Shown: positions 1 to 8,391, counted from the first letter of the stretch. The stretch: DNA of 64,000 nucleotides from Pseudoalteromonas sp. P1-25 (GCF_001401805.1 NZ_LKDW01000018.1:17006-81005), one strand, 5' to 3'. Notes: generated by a model from the sequence alone, not told the origin. Made by a program: numbers and translations.

Positions 1-1792
1 GCAAACCCGTGGCGAAAACGAATACCCTACTTATGTTCGCAGTAGCGACTTTAAAGGCAGTGATCAGCAAGTTATTTTAGATGTAAATGCGTTGGCCAAA
101 GATCACGACTACTTTGCTGTCAGTGGCTTATCTGTAAGCACTAACGGAAATTTAATGGCGTACGGGGAAGATACTGTTAGCCGTAGAATTTACACCATAA
201 AGGTAAAAGATTTAACCACAGGACAGTTGCTCGAAGACACGCTTGAGGGAACAAATGGCGGCGTTATTTGGGCAAACGATAATAAAACCTTTTATTACAT
301 TAAAAAAGATGCACAAACCTTACTTGGCTATCAAGTTTACCGCCACACATTAGGTACACCGCAAAGTGATGATGAGCTTATCTACGAAGAAACTGATACA
401 AGCTATTACACAGGTATTAGTAAGAGCAAAGATGGCTCAGAAATATATATTTGGCACAGCAGCACCAATGCCTCTGGTATGTCGGTACTCAGTGCAGATG
501 ATATTAAAGCAAAACCTAAGCGCTTAATTGAGCGTGAGGACGACCTTGAATACAGTATTTCAAAGCTTGGCAATACGTACTACATCGTTACTAACTTAAA
601 TGCGGTTAACTTTCAGCTTATGAAAGTGGATGTAGATAAAGCGCATGATAAAGCAAATTGGCAAACGGTGATTGCCCCGCGCGATGATATTAAGCTTGAA
701 GGCGTTGATTTATTTAAAGACTACCTTGTGTACCAAGAACGAGAGCAGGGTCAGTCACGCCTTATTGTACGCCATTTAACTACTGGAGATGAGCATACGC
801 TAAGCTTTAACGACAGTGCGTATACCATTGCAAGCTATGGCAATAACGATATAAACAGCGACAAATTACGTGTTTACTATACGAGTATGACTACGCCAGG
901 TACCTCGTACGATATTGACCTTAAATCGGGTGATAAAACGCAACTTAAACAGCAAACTGTGTTAGGTGATTTTAACGCAGATAACTATGCCTCTGAGCGT
1001 ATTTTCGTAAAGGCTCGCGACGGTATTAAAGTGCCGGTAAGCTTAGTGTACCGTAAAGATGCATTTAAAAAGGATGGCACAAACCCATTACTTCAATACG
1101 GCTATGGCTCGTACGGCGCAACAATGGACCCTACTTTTTCAAGCTCCCGCTTAAGCTTATTAGACCGTGGGTTTGTGTTTGCTATAGCGCATGTGCGTGG
1201 CTCGCAAATGTTAGGTCGCCCATGGTATGAAGATGGCAAATTATTAACTAAAAAGAACACGTTTAACGACTTTGTTGATGTAACTAAGTCATTAGTGACA
1301 CAAGGTTATGGTGCAAAAGACGAAATATTTGCCTACGGAGGGAGTGCTGGTGGTTTATTAATGGGCGCGGTGGTTAACCAAGCACCTGAGTTGTATAAAG
1401 GGGTGGTTGCAGCAGTGCCTTTTGTTGATGTGGTTACCACCATGCTTGATGAAAGCATACCGCTGACAACCAATGAGTATGGCGAGTGGGGTAACCCAAA
1501 TGAAAAAGAGTACTATGACTATATGCTGTCGTACTCACCGTATGACCAAGTGGCTAAACAAGCGTACCCAAATATGCTAGTGACTACGGGCTTACATGAC
1601 TCGCAAGTTCAATACTTTGAACCAGCTAAGTGGGTTGCAAAGCTACGTGACTTTAAGACAGATGATAATAAACTGCTATTTAAAATAGATATGGAAGCCG
1701 GCCACGGCGGTGCGTCTGGTCGCTTTAAGCGCCTAGAAGATACAGCGCTTAATTACGCCTTTATGCTGGATTTAGCTGGTATTAAAAACTAA
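1..1792 (+). CDS. ptrB: Oligopeptidase B (S9A serine peptidase), 5' end outside window
   Basis: The reading frame is open from the first full codon at base 2, so the N-terminus lies upstream; about 596 residues are visible against roughly 690 for the family. Oligopeptidase B cleaves short peptides after Arg or Lys. The N-terminal part fits the S9 propeller and the C-terminal half the alpha/beta hydrolase. The triad is visible: Ser in GGSAGG (codon 1343-1345), Asp in LHDSQVQ (1598-1600) and His in AGHGG (1703-1705). The segment LDESIPLTTNEYGEWGNP is typical of oligopeptidase B rather than prolyl oligopeptidase. Whether it carries a signal peptide cannot be seen. A terminator hairpin follows at 1834. 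Confidence 0.93.
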   Translation, partial: QTRGENEYPTYVRSSDFKGSDQQVILDVNALAKDHDYFAVSGLSVSTNGNLMAYGEDTVSRRIYTIKVKDLTTGQLLEDTLEGTNGGVIWANDNKTFYYIKKDAQTLLGYQVYRHTLGTPQSDDELIYEETDTSYYTGISKSKDGSEIYIWHSSTNASGMSVLSADDIKAKPKRLIEREDDLEYSISKLGNTYYIVTNLNAVNFQLMKVDVDKAHDKANWQTVIAPRDDIKLEGVDLFKDYLVYQEREQGQSRLIVRHLTTGDEHTLSFNDSAYTIASYGNNDINSDKLRVYYTSMTTPGTSYDIDLKSGDKTQLKQQTVLGDFNADNYASERIFVKARDGIKVPVSLVYRKDAFKKDGTNPLLQYGYGSYGATMDPTFSSSRLSLLDRGFVFAIAHVRGSQMLGRPWYEDGKLLTKKNTFNDFVDVTKSLVTQGYGAKDEIFAYGGSAGGLLMGAVVNQAPELYKGVVAAVPFVDVVTTMLDESIPLTTNEYGEWGNPNEKEYYDYMLSYSPYDQVAKQAYPNMLVTTGLHDSQVQYFEPAKWVAKLRDFKTDDNKLLFKIDMEAGHGGASGRFKRLEDTALNYAFMLDLAGIKN

Positions 1793-1833
1793 GTCAGCAT
1801 GCCCTAATGGGAATAAAAATTAAGTAATGTTTT

Positions 1834-1867
1834 AAAGGTATAGCCAATGGCTATACCTTTATTTTTT
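1834..1867 (+). terminator. Terminator shared by ptrB and the facing kinase gene
   Basis: A perfect 12-base-pair stem (AAAGGTATAGCC at 1834-1845 and its complement at 1849-1860) with an AAT loop is followed by a T run at 1862-1867. On the minus strand the tract after the stem is TTTAAAACATT, so it may work both ways. The 3' arm covers the last codons and the TAG stop (1851-1853) of the facing kinase gene. Confidence 0.8.
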
Positions 1868-3338
1868 GTGGCAAGTTAAAGCTAAACATGGTGCCTTTAC
1901 CTAATTCGCTCTGCACGTTTATTTCGCTATCCATCAAGGCAAGTAAACCTTTACAAATAGCCAGCCCTAAACCGCCTTGTTGGCGGCCTTCGTTATTAGA
2001 ATTAGATGCTTGGTAGTGTGGATTAAAAATAGCATCTAGCTCATCATGTTTTATACCTACACCTGTATCAGAAACCTGCACAAATAACTGTGCATTATCT
2101 ATATGCTTAACGTGGACAGCTATATTGCCGCCGTTAGGTGTATGCCTAATGGCGTTATCAATTAAATTACTCAGCACACGCTCAAGCTTTGCAATATCCG
2201 CTACAACAGGAAAATCGCAAATAGCAGGCTCCACGCTTAACTTAATGCCTTTGCTGTCAGCAGCCAGACTAAATTTGGCAATACAATCGTAAATTAACTC
2301 CCCTAAATTAAAGGTTTCTTTGTGTATGCTTATTTCGCCGTTTTCTAAGTGAGCGAGTTCAAAAATTTGCTCAATAAGTTGTTTAAGTTGTGCGCAATTG
2401 TTGAGCGAAACGTGTAAGTACTCTTGTTGCTCATTAGCGCTTAGTTGCGAACCTGATTGATTAAGTACCTCTAAAAAGCCTTGTAAAGAAGCAAGCGGTG
2501 TACGTAGGTCGTGAGATAAATGCGTCAGTAGTTCTTTGCGTTGTTTATCGCTTTGCTCAAGTGCTTTAAATTGCTCATTAATACGGGTCACCATGGCTTG
2601 TATGCTTCGCCCTAGGCTATGCACCTCGTTACTTTTTTGGGTCGAAAAGTTACTCAGTTTTGTGTCTGTTAAGCTGTAATTGGCCGCTTCTATATTACTT
2701 ACATCTTGAGCTAAACGTTGAATTGGGTTGGTAAAAAAGCGCAGTAAAATAAGCATTGCAATCAGTAAAAATGCCAAGGCCGATGTTAGCCATAATGCTG
2801 CAAGCCATAGTCGGTCGTTACTTTTTATATTATTAAGTGAAGTGTCGTAAGCTTCTCCACCAATTATGACATACAGGTATCCTTGCAATGTGTCGTTATT
2901 AAACACAGGAGCGACAGAAAATATTTTTTGTTGAGTTTGGTCGCGCGGGTTATCTCCATATATAGGGGCTGCATCAGGGTTATTAATCAATGTTTTAAGG
3001 GGCGCTAAATTAATGTGTGTACGTTTTACCTTGCCGGGCTCAGCTGAATAAGTAAGGATTTTGCCGTTTTCATCAACAAAATAAAACTCAAATGCGGGAC
3101 CTAATAACATTAAAGTATGAAACAGGTTTTCAAGGGCTTTGTAATCGTAAACACCTTCTTTAATAAGTGGGTTATCTTGAACTAAGTGTTCGGCCAGTGC
3201 TAGATGTAGGTTTTGCTCGCCATGGTGTTTGGAATTCAGTTCTAGCTGTTTACTCCAGCTATAAACAAGTGCGCAAATAAAACAAAAAATAATTACCAAA
3301 GAGATAGCTAGTTTTTGATATAAAGACAAATTGAACAT
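1851..3338 (-). CDS. Two-component sensor histidine kinase, HAMP/HisKA/HATPase type
   Basis: A 495-residue inner-membrane kinase. Membrane segments lie at about residues 8-26 and 177-200, enclosing a periplasmic sensor region of about 150 residues that I do not recognise. A HAMP linker follows, then a HisKA domain with the phospho-acceptor in SHDLRTP (His276), and an ATPase domain with N box (NLIDNAIRH), G1 box (DTGVGI) and G2 box (GGLGLAICKG). It starts 5 bases after the response regulator gene ends and should phosphorylate that partner. The two upstream genes encode exported Spondin_N-like proteins, so the sensor may read an envelope or surface state; this is inference. The stop codon lies in the stem of the convergent terminator. 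Confidence 0.9.
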   Translation of the reverse strand: MFNLSLYQKLAISLVIIFCFICALVYSWSKQLELNSKHHGEQNLHLALAEHLVQDNPLIKEGVYDYKALENLFHTLMLLGPAFEFYFVDENGKILTYSAEPGKVKRTHINLAPLKTLINNPDAAPIYGDNPRDQTQQKIFSVAPVFNNDTLQGYLYVIIGGEAYDTSLNNIKSNDRLWLAALWLTSALAFLLIAMLILLRFFTNPIQRLAQDVSNIEAANYSLTDTKLSNFSTQKSNEVHSLGRSIQAMVTRINEQFKALEQSDKQRKELLTHLSHDLRTPLASLQGFLEVLNQSGSQLSANEQQEYLHVSLNNCAQLKQLIEQIFELAHLENGEISIHKETFNLGELIYDCIAKFSLAADSKGIKLSVEPAICDFPVVADIAKLERVLSNLIDNAIRHTPNGGNIAVHVKHIDNAQLFVQVSDTGVGIKHDELDAIFNPHYQASNSNNEGRQQGGLGLAICKGLLALMDSEINVQSELGKGTMFSFNLPQKIKV

Positions 3339-3343
3339 AAAAG

Positions 3344-4069
3344 TTACCCAAGTTGGCTAGGGTTGAGTTTATAGCCTACACCCCATACGGTTTCTATAAA
3401 GGGAGCTTGATGATGCTGCTCAAGCTTGGCGCGTAAACGGTTGATATGTGAGTTAACCGTGTGCTCGTAGCCACTATGTTGGTAGCCCCACACTTTATCT
3501 AAGAGTTGCTGGCGACTAAATACGTGGTTAGGGTGACGAGCAAAATACACCAACAAATCAAATTCAGTGGCGGTGAGGTTAAGGGCTTGTTCGTCTAAAT
3601 AAACTTGATGTGAGCTAAATTCAATGTTGAGCGAGCCTATATTTAGTGTTTGTTCGTTGCACGGGATGTCGTTTTCATTATTTTGAATCGCCAGAAGTTG
3701 AGAGCGGTGGCGTAACTGTGTTTTTACGCGCGCTTGTAATTCGCGAGCAAAAAAGGGTTTACAAATATAATCATCTGCGCCCATTTCAAGCCCAATTACA
3801 CGGTCCATATCGCTACTGAGCGCAGTAAGTAAAATAACGGAAATGGTAGGGTAGTGCTCTTTAATTTTACGGCATAGGCTTAAACCATCCATTTGTGGCA
3901 GGTTTATATCCAGTAAAATAAGCCCGTAAGGTTGTTTTGCTATTCTTTTAAGTGCAAGTTCGGCGCTTATAACATGATCAACATGTAGATTTAGCGTAGT
4001 GAGTTGAGTTGTTATTAATTGACCGATTTCTCTGTCGTCTTCTACTATCAGTATTTTTTCGTGACGCAT
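3344..4069 (-). CDS. OmpR/PhoB-family response regulator
   Basis: A 241-residue cytoplasmic regulator. The receiver domain has the acidic pair Asp11-Asp12, phospho-acceptor Asp54 (LLDINLPQMDG), Thr82 and Lys104 (CKPF). The C-terminal winged helix ends in the usual TVWGVGYKL motif. A GAGGT ribosome site precedes the start. It sits between the lipoprotein gene and its kinase gene on one strand with short gaps, so all four genes probably form one transcript. The phased direct repeats upstream of the first gene (5636-5663) have the 11-base spacing used by OmpR/PhoB-type regulators and are the likely binding site, which would make the operon autoregulated. Confidence 0.92.
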   Translation of the reverse strand: MRHEKILIVEDDREIGQLITTQLTTLNLHVDHVISAELALKRIAKQPYGLILLDINLPQMDGLSLCRKIKEHYPTISVILLTALSSDMDRVIGLEMGADDYICKPFFARELQARVKTQLRHRSQLLAIQNNENDIPCNEQTLNIGSLNIEFSSHQVYLDEQALNLTATEFDLLVYFARHPNHVFSRQQLLDKVWGYQHSGYEHTVNSHINRLRAKLEQHHQAPFIETVWGVGYKLNPSQLG

Positions 4070-4130
4070 GTATTAACCTCGTAAAAAAGGGACCTCCATG
4101 TCTCCTCACATCCCCATTACAAGCTGGTTA

Positions 4131-4865
4131 TTACTGTGTGCGCTCAATCATTATTTTAGAGACAGGGTTATCAAATTTTTGCCCTGCACCGAGTGCAGAA
4201 GTTGATAGCCCATCTTGATTAGACACAACACCTGGATGCATTGTTATTAAATCAATAATATCGTCGCGTATTTCGTTAAACCCTTCGCCATTTGCAGCCG
4301 GGCCAGGCACAGTTTCAGCCGTTTCGGTATTTGCCTCTGTACCTGCATCATAAGCTAAGGTGGTGCGCGTTAGCGTATCGCCTACTGCGAATGTAGATAC
4401 ATCTACAGAACTAAGACCGGTAAAAGCATCATTTGTATTCCCAAGCATGGCAGCAAAAGACAAATTAAGTACATCTTGCGCTTCAACAGATAGCGTTACA
4501 GTCGTTGTTTCTCCAGGGCCAATAGGGCCTTCTGCTGAGGCCGAAGCGAGTGCATTTTCGTCACTAAGGTACGCTTCGTTAGCGCCGCTTTCTGCAATCA
4601 TTTCTAAGCCTATGGAGGCTGTTTCACCAAATTGCCATGGTGCGGTTTCATCAAATGCAATAACAGAAAGTGGCGATAGGGGCTGTCCAGCCGTTAAGTT
4701 ACTAAAGGTAATAGTAAACTCATACACTACAGGTTCCGGCTCAACCACCACCACAGGTTCTTGATCTTCAATAGGGTCGTTATTATCGTTATCGCCACAT
4801 GCGGCTAGTGAGCTGGCTAACAGTAAAATAAGCGCACTTTTTTTAAAATTAGAAAGAGATGACAT
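4131..4865 (-). CDS. Spondin_N-like domain lipoprotein
   Basis: A 244-residue protein with a lipoprotein signal (lipobox LAAC, Cys23) followed by a short acidic linker rich in Asp, Glu, Val and Pro. The body from about residue 48 reads FTITFSNLTAGQPLSPLS and contains the loosely conserved pattern of bacterial Spondin_N domains: beta strands, a Gly/Ala-rich centre, LGNTNDAFTGLSS, and a C-terminal HPG segment. The domain is known from eukaryotic matrix proteins; its bacterial role is unknown. The +2 residue is Gly, so outer-membrane sorting is expected. It lies 11 bases downstream of a paralogous gene and 61 bases upstream of the response regulator. AGGAGAG precedes the start. Confidence 0.8.
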   Translation of the reverse strand: MSSLSNFKKSALILLLASSLAACGDNDNNDPIEDQEPVVVVEPEPVVYEFTITFSNLTAGQPLSPLSVIAFDETAPWQFGETASIGLEMIAESGANEAYLSDENALASASAEGPIGPGETTTVTLSVEAQDVLNLSFAAMLGNTNDAFTGLSSVDVSTFAVGDTLTRTTLAYDAGTEANTETAETVPGPAANGEGFNEIRDDIIDLITMHPGVVSNQDGLSTSALGAGQKFDNPVSKIMIERTQ

Positions 4866-4876
4866 AATTAACTCTC

Positions 4877-5578
4877 CTATTTAACCGTCACAGTTAATTT
4901 TGCAACGGGGTTTAACCATCTGTGTACGGTGTTACTTAAATCACTGCTACCGGCATTTAAGTCGTCGTCACCTAAATTACCAGGATGAATATGTACATTC
5001 ACATTGCTATCTGTACTGGTTAAACCTGCGCCACCTGTACCTGCATCACCCCCAGGTGCTGCTGGGATCCCCAGCGTACCAGGCGCACCTGAACCTTCAA
5101 CTACTAACTCATTGTTCTGCTCAGTACCTGTATCGTAGGCATTAAGATACACTGTATAGGTACCTGCTTCGGTTGGGATTTTCCAGCTATTAAGTCCAAC
5201 AAAGCCATCATTGGTAGGTAATAACATGGCAGTAAGTGAAAGGTATTCGTTAGTGTCTGCCGTCATAAGGGTGGCAGAGACAGAAGCCGTTGGGGCAAGT
5301 AACCCTTCAGCTGGGTTTGCTACCATATCACTTCCTGCCGCACTTGCTTGAGCCATTAGCTCGGCAATATTGCCGCCTTCAGCCATTGTTTGTAGCGCTG
5401 TTGAAGCCTCTGTCGCTACTTCAAACAATTTACCTTCAGCGTCGTGCGCTGTTATTAACACAGGTGTAAAGTGAATACCTTGGGTTAAATTTGTCAATTC
5501 TAAATCAAGCTCTGCAGCTTGTGTTGTTTGGCTTGCTACGGCTAAAAGAGTGGCAAGTGTAAGTGCTGATGTTTTCAT
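4877..5578 (-). CDS. Exported Spondin_N-like domain protein
   Basis: A 233-residue protein with a cleavable signal peptide (about residues 1-21, cut after TQA), so it is periplasmic or secreted. The mature part begins LDLELTNLTQGIHFTPVLI, matching the start of the neighbouring lipoprotein's domain, and shares LLPTNDGFVGLNS and a late NVHIHPGN motif. A Gly/Ala/Pro-rich stretch lies near residues 165-190. It is the first gene of a four-gene minus-strand unit: two Spondin_N-like proteins, regulator, kinase. The start is supported by AGGAAA. Direct repeats at 5636-5663 lie about 60-85 bases upstream. Function is unknown; an adhesive or surface role would be a guess from eukaryotic spondins. Confidence 0.8.
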   Translation of the reverse strand: MKTSALTLATLLAVASQTTQAAELDLELTNLTQGIHFTPVLITAHDAEGKLFEVATEASTALQTMAEGGNIAELMAQASAAGSDMVANPAEGLLAPTASVSATLMTADTNEYLSLTAMLLPTNDGFVGLNSWKIPTEAGTYTVYLNAYDTGTEQNNELVVEGSGAPGTLGIPAAPGGDAGTGGAGLTSTDSNVNVHIHPGNLGDDDLNAGSSDLSNTVHRWLNPVAKLTVTVK

Positions 5579-5624
5579 TATTATTTCCTGTAAGTGATGA
5601 TTCAGGTTAAGTATTGAATAACCA

Positions 5625-5682
5625 CCTCAAGAAACTCTCACAAAGTTATCACTTTTTTATCACAGCGGGTTAGGATGTGATA
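5625..5682 (-). promoter_or_regulatory. Phased direct repeats, likely response-regulator binding site
   Basis: On the minus strand GTGATA, GTGATA and GTGAGA (plus-strand TATCAC 5658-5663, TATCAC 5647-5652, TCTCAC 5636-5641) recur at exactly 11-base steps. A weaker fourth unit, CCTCAA, lies at 5625-5630. A single inverted GTGATA is at 5677-5682, facing the divergent gene. Eleven-base direct repeats on one helix face are the classic arrangement for OmpR/PhoB regulators, and such a regulator is encoded two genes downstream. The site lies 47-85 bases upstream of the first start codon. Confidence 0.6.
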
Positions 5683-5758
5683 TTTAACAATACAGCTATG
5701 ATTTATGGACACCTGCTCAATAAAAAGGCAGTATGTATTAACTAAAAAGGAGAGCGTA

Positions 5759-6124
5759 ATGGAAGAAAATCAACAGCTTGAGCCGTTATCAAAAGACGAA
5801 AAAACATGGGCAATGCTTTGTCACTTAAGTGCTGTAGCCGGTTTTGTTATTCCGTTTGGATCGATACTTGGGCCATTAGTGGTATGGCTTATTAAAAAAG
5901 ATGAAATGCCAATTGTCGATTTACACGGTAAAAAATCGTTAAACTTTCAAATCACTATGGCTATTGCCTACTTTGTGTGTTTTTTACTTGTGTTTGCTGT
6001 AATAGGCTTGGTTTTGTTGCCTCTTGTGGCTATTTTTTCGTTTGTCATGGTGGTTTTAGCCAGTATTAAAGCCAACGAAGGCAAAGAGTTTAATTACCCG
6101 CTGAGTTTAAATTTGGTAAAATAA
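5759..6124 (+). CDS. DUF4870 family membrane protein
   Basis: A 121-residue integral membrane protein. The start at 5759 (MEENQQLEPL) is chosen because AGGAG lies 5 bases upstream; an upstream in-frame ATG at 5705 has no such site. Residues 10-30 carry the DUF4870 pattern (EKTWAMLCHLSAV), followed by hydrophobic segments at about 22-46 and 62-105, with the conserved HGKKSLNFQ between them. DUF4870 resembles Tic20-like proteins but no function is established. It is divergent from the Spondin_N/two-component unit and ends at its own terminator. Confidence 0.87.
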   Translation: MEENQQLEPLSKDEKTWAMLCHLSAVAGFVIPFGSILGPLVVWLIKKDEMPIVDLHGKKSLNFQITMAIAYFVCFLLVFAVIGLVLLPLVAIFSFVMVVLASIKANEGKEFNYPLSLNLVK

Positions 6125-6140
6125 ACAGCCACTTTTTAAT

Positions 6141-6165
6141 AAACCCAGCTGTATGCTGGGTTTTT
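6141..6165 (+). terminator. Intrinsic terminator of the DUF4870 gene
   Basis: AAACCCAGC (6141-6149) pairs with GCTGGGTTT (6155-6163) around a TGTAT loop and runs into five Ts (6161-6165). The hairpin contains an in-frame ATG (6153) of the next gene, which argues that the true start of that gene is further downstream. Confidence 0.8.
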
Positions 6166-6179
6166 ACTTTAAGTACTTA

Positions 6180-6614
6180 ATGCTTTATATCACCTTATTT
6201 TTTAGTGCGTTTGTGTCCGCTACTTTATTGCCAAGCTCCTCAGAGGTGGTACTTGCGACGATGATAAGCCAAGCTAAAGCTAATCTATGGCTGCTGTGGT
6301 TAGCCGCTACGTCAGGCAATGTACTTGGAAGTTGTGTTAATTATTGGCTGGGTACCCATGTGCTGCGCTTTAAGCACAAAAAGTGGTTTCCTGTCTCTGA
6401 GCAGGGAATTGTTAAAGCACAATCTCAGTTTAAAAAATATGGCGTGTACAGCTTACTGTTTGCTTGGCTACCGATTATTGGCGATCCGCTAACGGTTATT
6501 GGTGGTATATTTAAAGTACGTTTTAGTGTATTTTTATTGCTAGTAACACTTGGCAAAGGCGTGCGGTATTTAGTCGTTATTGCCCTTGCCATAGGCTTAG
6601 ATAAAATAATTTAA
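6180..6614 (+). CDS. YqaA-family (VTT/SNARE-associated domain) inner membrane protein
   Basis: A 144-residue polytopic membrane protein beginning MLYITLFFSAFVSATLLPSS. The pattern FxSATLLPxxSEVVL near the start and GDPLTVIGGIFKVRF near residue 105 match E. coli YqaA as remembered; the latter is the VTT/DedA-like re-entrant motif. Function is not established; relatives are linked to lipid scrambling or transport. An in-frame ATG at 6153 would give nine more residues but lies inside the preceding terminator loop, so 6180 is preferred. The stop is 2 bases from the convergent folX stop, with no terminator between them. Confidence 0.85.
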   Translation: MLYITLFFSAFVSATLLPSSSEVVLATMISQAKANLWLLWLAATSGNVLGSCVNYWLGTHVLRFKHKKWFPVSEQGIVKAQSQFKKYGVYSLLFAWLPIIGDPLTVIGGIFKVRFSVFLLLVTLGKGVRYLVVIALAIGLDKII

Positions 6615-6616
6615 TA

Positions 6617-6973
6617 TTATTTAACCCAATCAAGTGTAAGTGATACCGAGTCGGCAAAACGCAGTGCATGTGGTTTATCCACACGTGCTTTGGCGTAATG
6701 CACGCTGGGGTGTTTATGGCATACAGCAAGTATTTCAGCAACCAGCTTTTCAAGTAACAAAAAGTGACCTTGTTCTACTAGGTTTATCACCTCTTTGGTG
6801 ATCACTTTATAATTAAGGGCTTGTTCTACTTCGTCTGTTTTACAGGCTTCATCAGCAGGATAGTGAATTTCTAAATTAATCACTACATCTTGCTTTTTTT
6901 CCCGCTCTTCAGGGTTAAAGCCAATAAACGTACGTAAGCGTAAGTTGGTTACGTTAATAATTGCGTTGGCCAT
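6617..6973 (-). CDS. folX: Dihydroneopterin triphosphate 2'-epimerase
   Basis: 118 residues. It epimerises 7,8-dihydroneopterin triphosphate to dihydromonapterin triphosphate. The protein belongs to the FolB/FolX fold, but the sequence follows E. coli FolX rather than FolB: NLRLRTFIGFNPEE, VVINLEIHYPADEA, ALNYKVITK, LLEKLVAEI and ADSVSLTLDW all have close FolX counterparts. The neighbours folE and folM complete the tetrahydromonapterin pathway, which supports the FolX call. The start is preceded by AAGGGG overlapping the end of folE, 2 bases away, so translation is probably coupled. The alternative, an aldolase FolB, is less likely. Confidence 0.9.
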   Translation of the reverse strand: MANAIINVTNLRLRTFIGFNPEEREKKQDVVINLEIHYPADEACKTDEVEQALNYKVITKEVINLVEQGHFLLLEKLVAEILAVCHKHPSVHYAKARVDKPHALRFADSVSLTLDWVK

Positions 6974-6975
6974 TA

Positions 6976-7530
6976 TTACCCCTTAATAAGTTGTAAAAAC
7001 TCGTTACGCGTTTTAGAGTCTGATCTAAAGTTACCTAGCATTACCGAGGTACGCATGCTTGAATTTTGCTTTTCTACACCGCGCATCATCATACACATGT
7101 GTTTAGCTTCAACAATAACCCCCACGCCTTTAGCACCGGTTACTTCCTCAACGGCTTTTGCAATTTGATGTGTTAATTGCTCTTGTATCTGAAAACGGCG
7201 TGCGAACATATCAACAATACGTGCAAATTTAGATAAGCCCAGTACTTTACCATCGGGAATATAGGCAATATGACAACGACCAATAAAAGGTAATAGGTGA
7301 TGCTCACACATAGAGTAAAGCTCTATATCTTGCACAAGAACCATATCGTCTGCGTCTGAGGTAAATACTGCATTATTGGTAATTTCATCGAGCGTTTGAC
7401 GATACCCTTTTGTTAAATACTCCATGGCTTTAGCTGCACGTTTTGGCGTGTCGAGCAGACCTTCACGATTAGCGTCTTCACCTACAGCAGTAATTATATT
7501 TTGATAACTTTGTTTTAATTCGTCATGCAT
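6976..7530 (-). CDS. folE: GTP cyclohydrolase I
   Basis: 184 residues, cytoplasmic. It converts GTP to 7,8-dihydroneopterin triphosphate, the first step of folate and pterin synthesis. Zinc ligands are visible as Cys75 and His78 in MCEHHLLPF and Cys146 in HMCMMMRGV. The C-terminal LGNFRSD segment is typical. It lies between folM (25 bases upstream) and folX (2 bases downstream). Genomes can carry a second folE copy for folate; whether this one is dedicated to monapterin cannot be told from the window. Confidence 0.96.
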   Translation of the reverse strand: MHDELKQSYQNIITAVGEDANREGLLDTPKRAAKAMEYLTKGYRQTLDEITNNAVFTSDADDMVLVQDIELYSMCEHHLLPFIGRCHIAYIPDGKVLGLSKFARIVDMFARRFQIQEQLTHQIAKAVEEVTGAKGVGVIVEAKHMCMMMRGVEKQNSSMRTSVMLGNFRSDSKTRNEFLQLIKG

Positions 7531-7555
7531 AAATTTCTCAGTTTTAATGTGTGTT

Positions 7556-8275
7556 TTACTTTAAATGGCGACCGCCATCCACAGGCAAAGCGCGGCCTGT
7601 GATGTAGTGGCTGCGCAGCAATAAATCAATACTATTAATAATTTCTTGGCAACCAGGCTCTATACCCATCAATGATTTTTTAAGGGTTTTGGCGCGATAA
7701 GCCTCGTCATCATGTTCGTTAAAAATAATCAACGATGGCGCTACCGAATTCACCTTTATATTTGGTGCGTACTTAGCGCTAAATGACTTGGTTAAGTTAT
7801 CAAGCGCAGCCTTACTTGCGGCATAGGCAATGTGTTTTGGGCTACCTGTCTCAACAACATAATCGGTAAGGTGAATGATGTCAGCAGGAGTGCAAGCCTC
7901 GGCTTGATACGTCATTAATAGCTCTGCACAGGCATTATTAATTAAATACGGCGTTTTGGCATGAATGCGCATCATGTTGTCAAACAAGTTCGAAAAATCA
8001 GGGTTACTGGCTTCGCAGTCCCAACTGGAGGCATTGTGCACTATGGCACGTAAGGAGTGCGTATGCTGTTTAAGTATTTCAATAAAACTGGCAATACCAG
8101 CATCGCTGCTAAAGTCGGCGTGTAAGCATACAGCGCCTTGTTGTTCTAACTCATCGACTGCACGGTGGCGCGTACGATAGGTAATAATAATAGCTTGGCC
8201 TTGCGATAAAAAGTGCTTGGCAAGTGCAAGGCCAATACGTTGACCAGCACCTGTTATTAAAATAGGAGATGTCAT
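7556..8275 (-). CDS. folM: Dihydromonapterin reductase (SDR family)
   Basis: 239 residues, classical short-chain dehydrogenase. FolM reduces dihydromonapterin to tetrahydromonapterin with NADPH and has some dihydrofolate reductase activity. The nucleotide-binding motif is TGAGQRIG near residue 8, and the catalytic Tyr and Lys are in [13 protein letters not shown]. The stretches [27 protein letters not shown] and LPVDGGRHL match E. coli FolM, which distinguishes it from FabG. It is the first gene of folM-folE-folX. In pseudomonads tetrahydromonapterin is the cofactor of phenylalanine hydroxylase; no such gene is in this window. Confidence 0.92.
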   Translation of the reverse strand: MTSPILITGAGQRIGLALAKHFLSQGQAIIITYRTRHRAVDELEQQGAVCLHADFSSDAGIASFIEILKQHTHSLRAIVHNASSWDCEASNPDFSNLFDNMMRIHAKTPYLINNACAELLMTYQAEACTPADIIHLTDYVVETGSPKHIAYAASKAALDNLTKSFSAKYAPNIKVNSVAPSLIIFNEHDDEAYRAKTLKKSLMGIEPGCQEIINSIDLLLRSHYITGRALPVDGGRHLK

Positions 8276-8355
8276 GTAATGCAGTTTTCTCTTTGGCAGG
8301 CGTTAAAATTAACTATAAATTAGTTTTTTTCTACGTAACATTACGGCAAATAGAT

Positions 8356-8382
8356 CAGCTAGTGCTTATGCAGCACTAGCTG
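8356..8382. other. Hairpin after nadE without T tract
   Basis: CAGCTAGTGC (8356-8365) and GCACTAGCTG (8373-8382) form a perfect 10-base-pair stem around TTATGCA, 10 bases beyond the nadE stop on the minus strand. Neither side has a convincing T run, so it may stabilise the mRNA end or be a Rho-assisted terminator. Confidence 0.45.
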
Positions 8383-8391
8383 TTTGAGCCG

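Noticed and set aside
8356..8382. Intrinsic terminator of nadE
   Set aside because: The stem is good but there is no T tract on the minus strand, so it is listed only as a hairpin.
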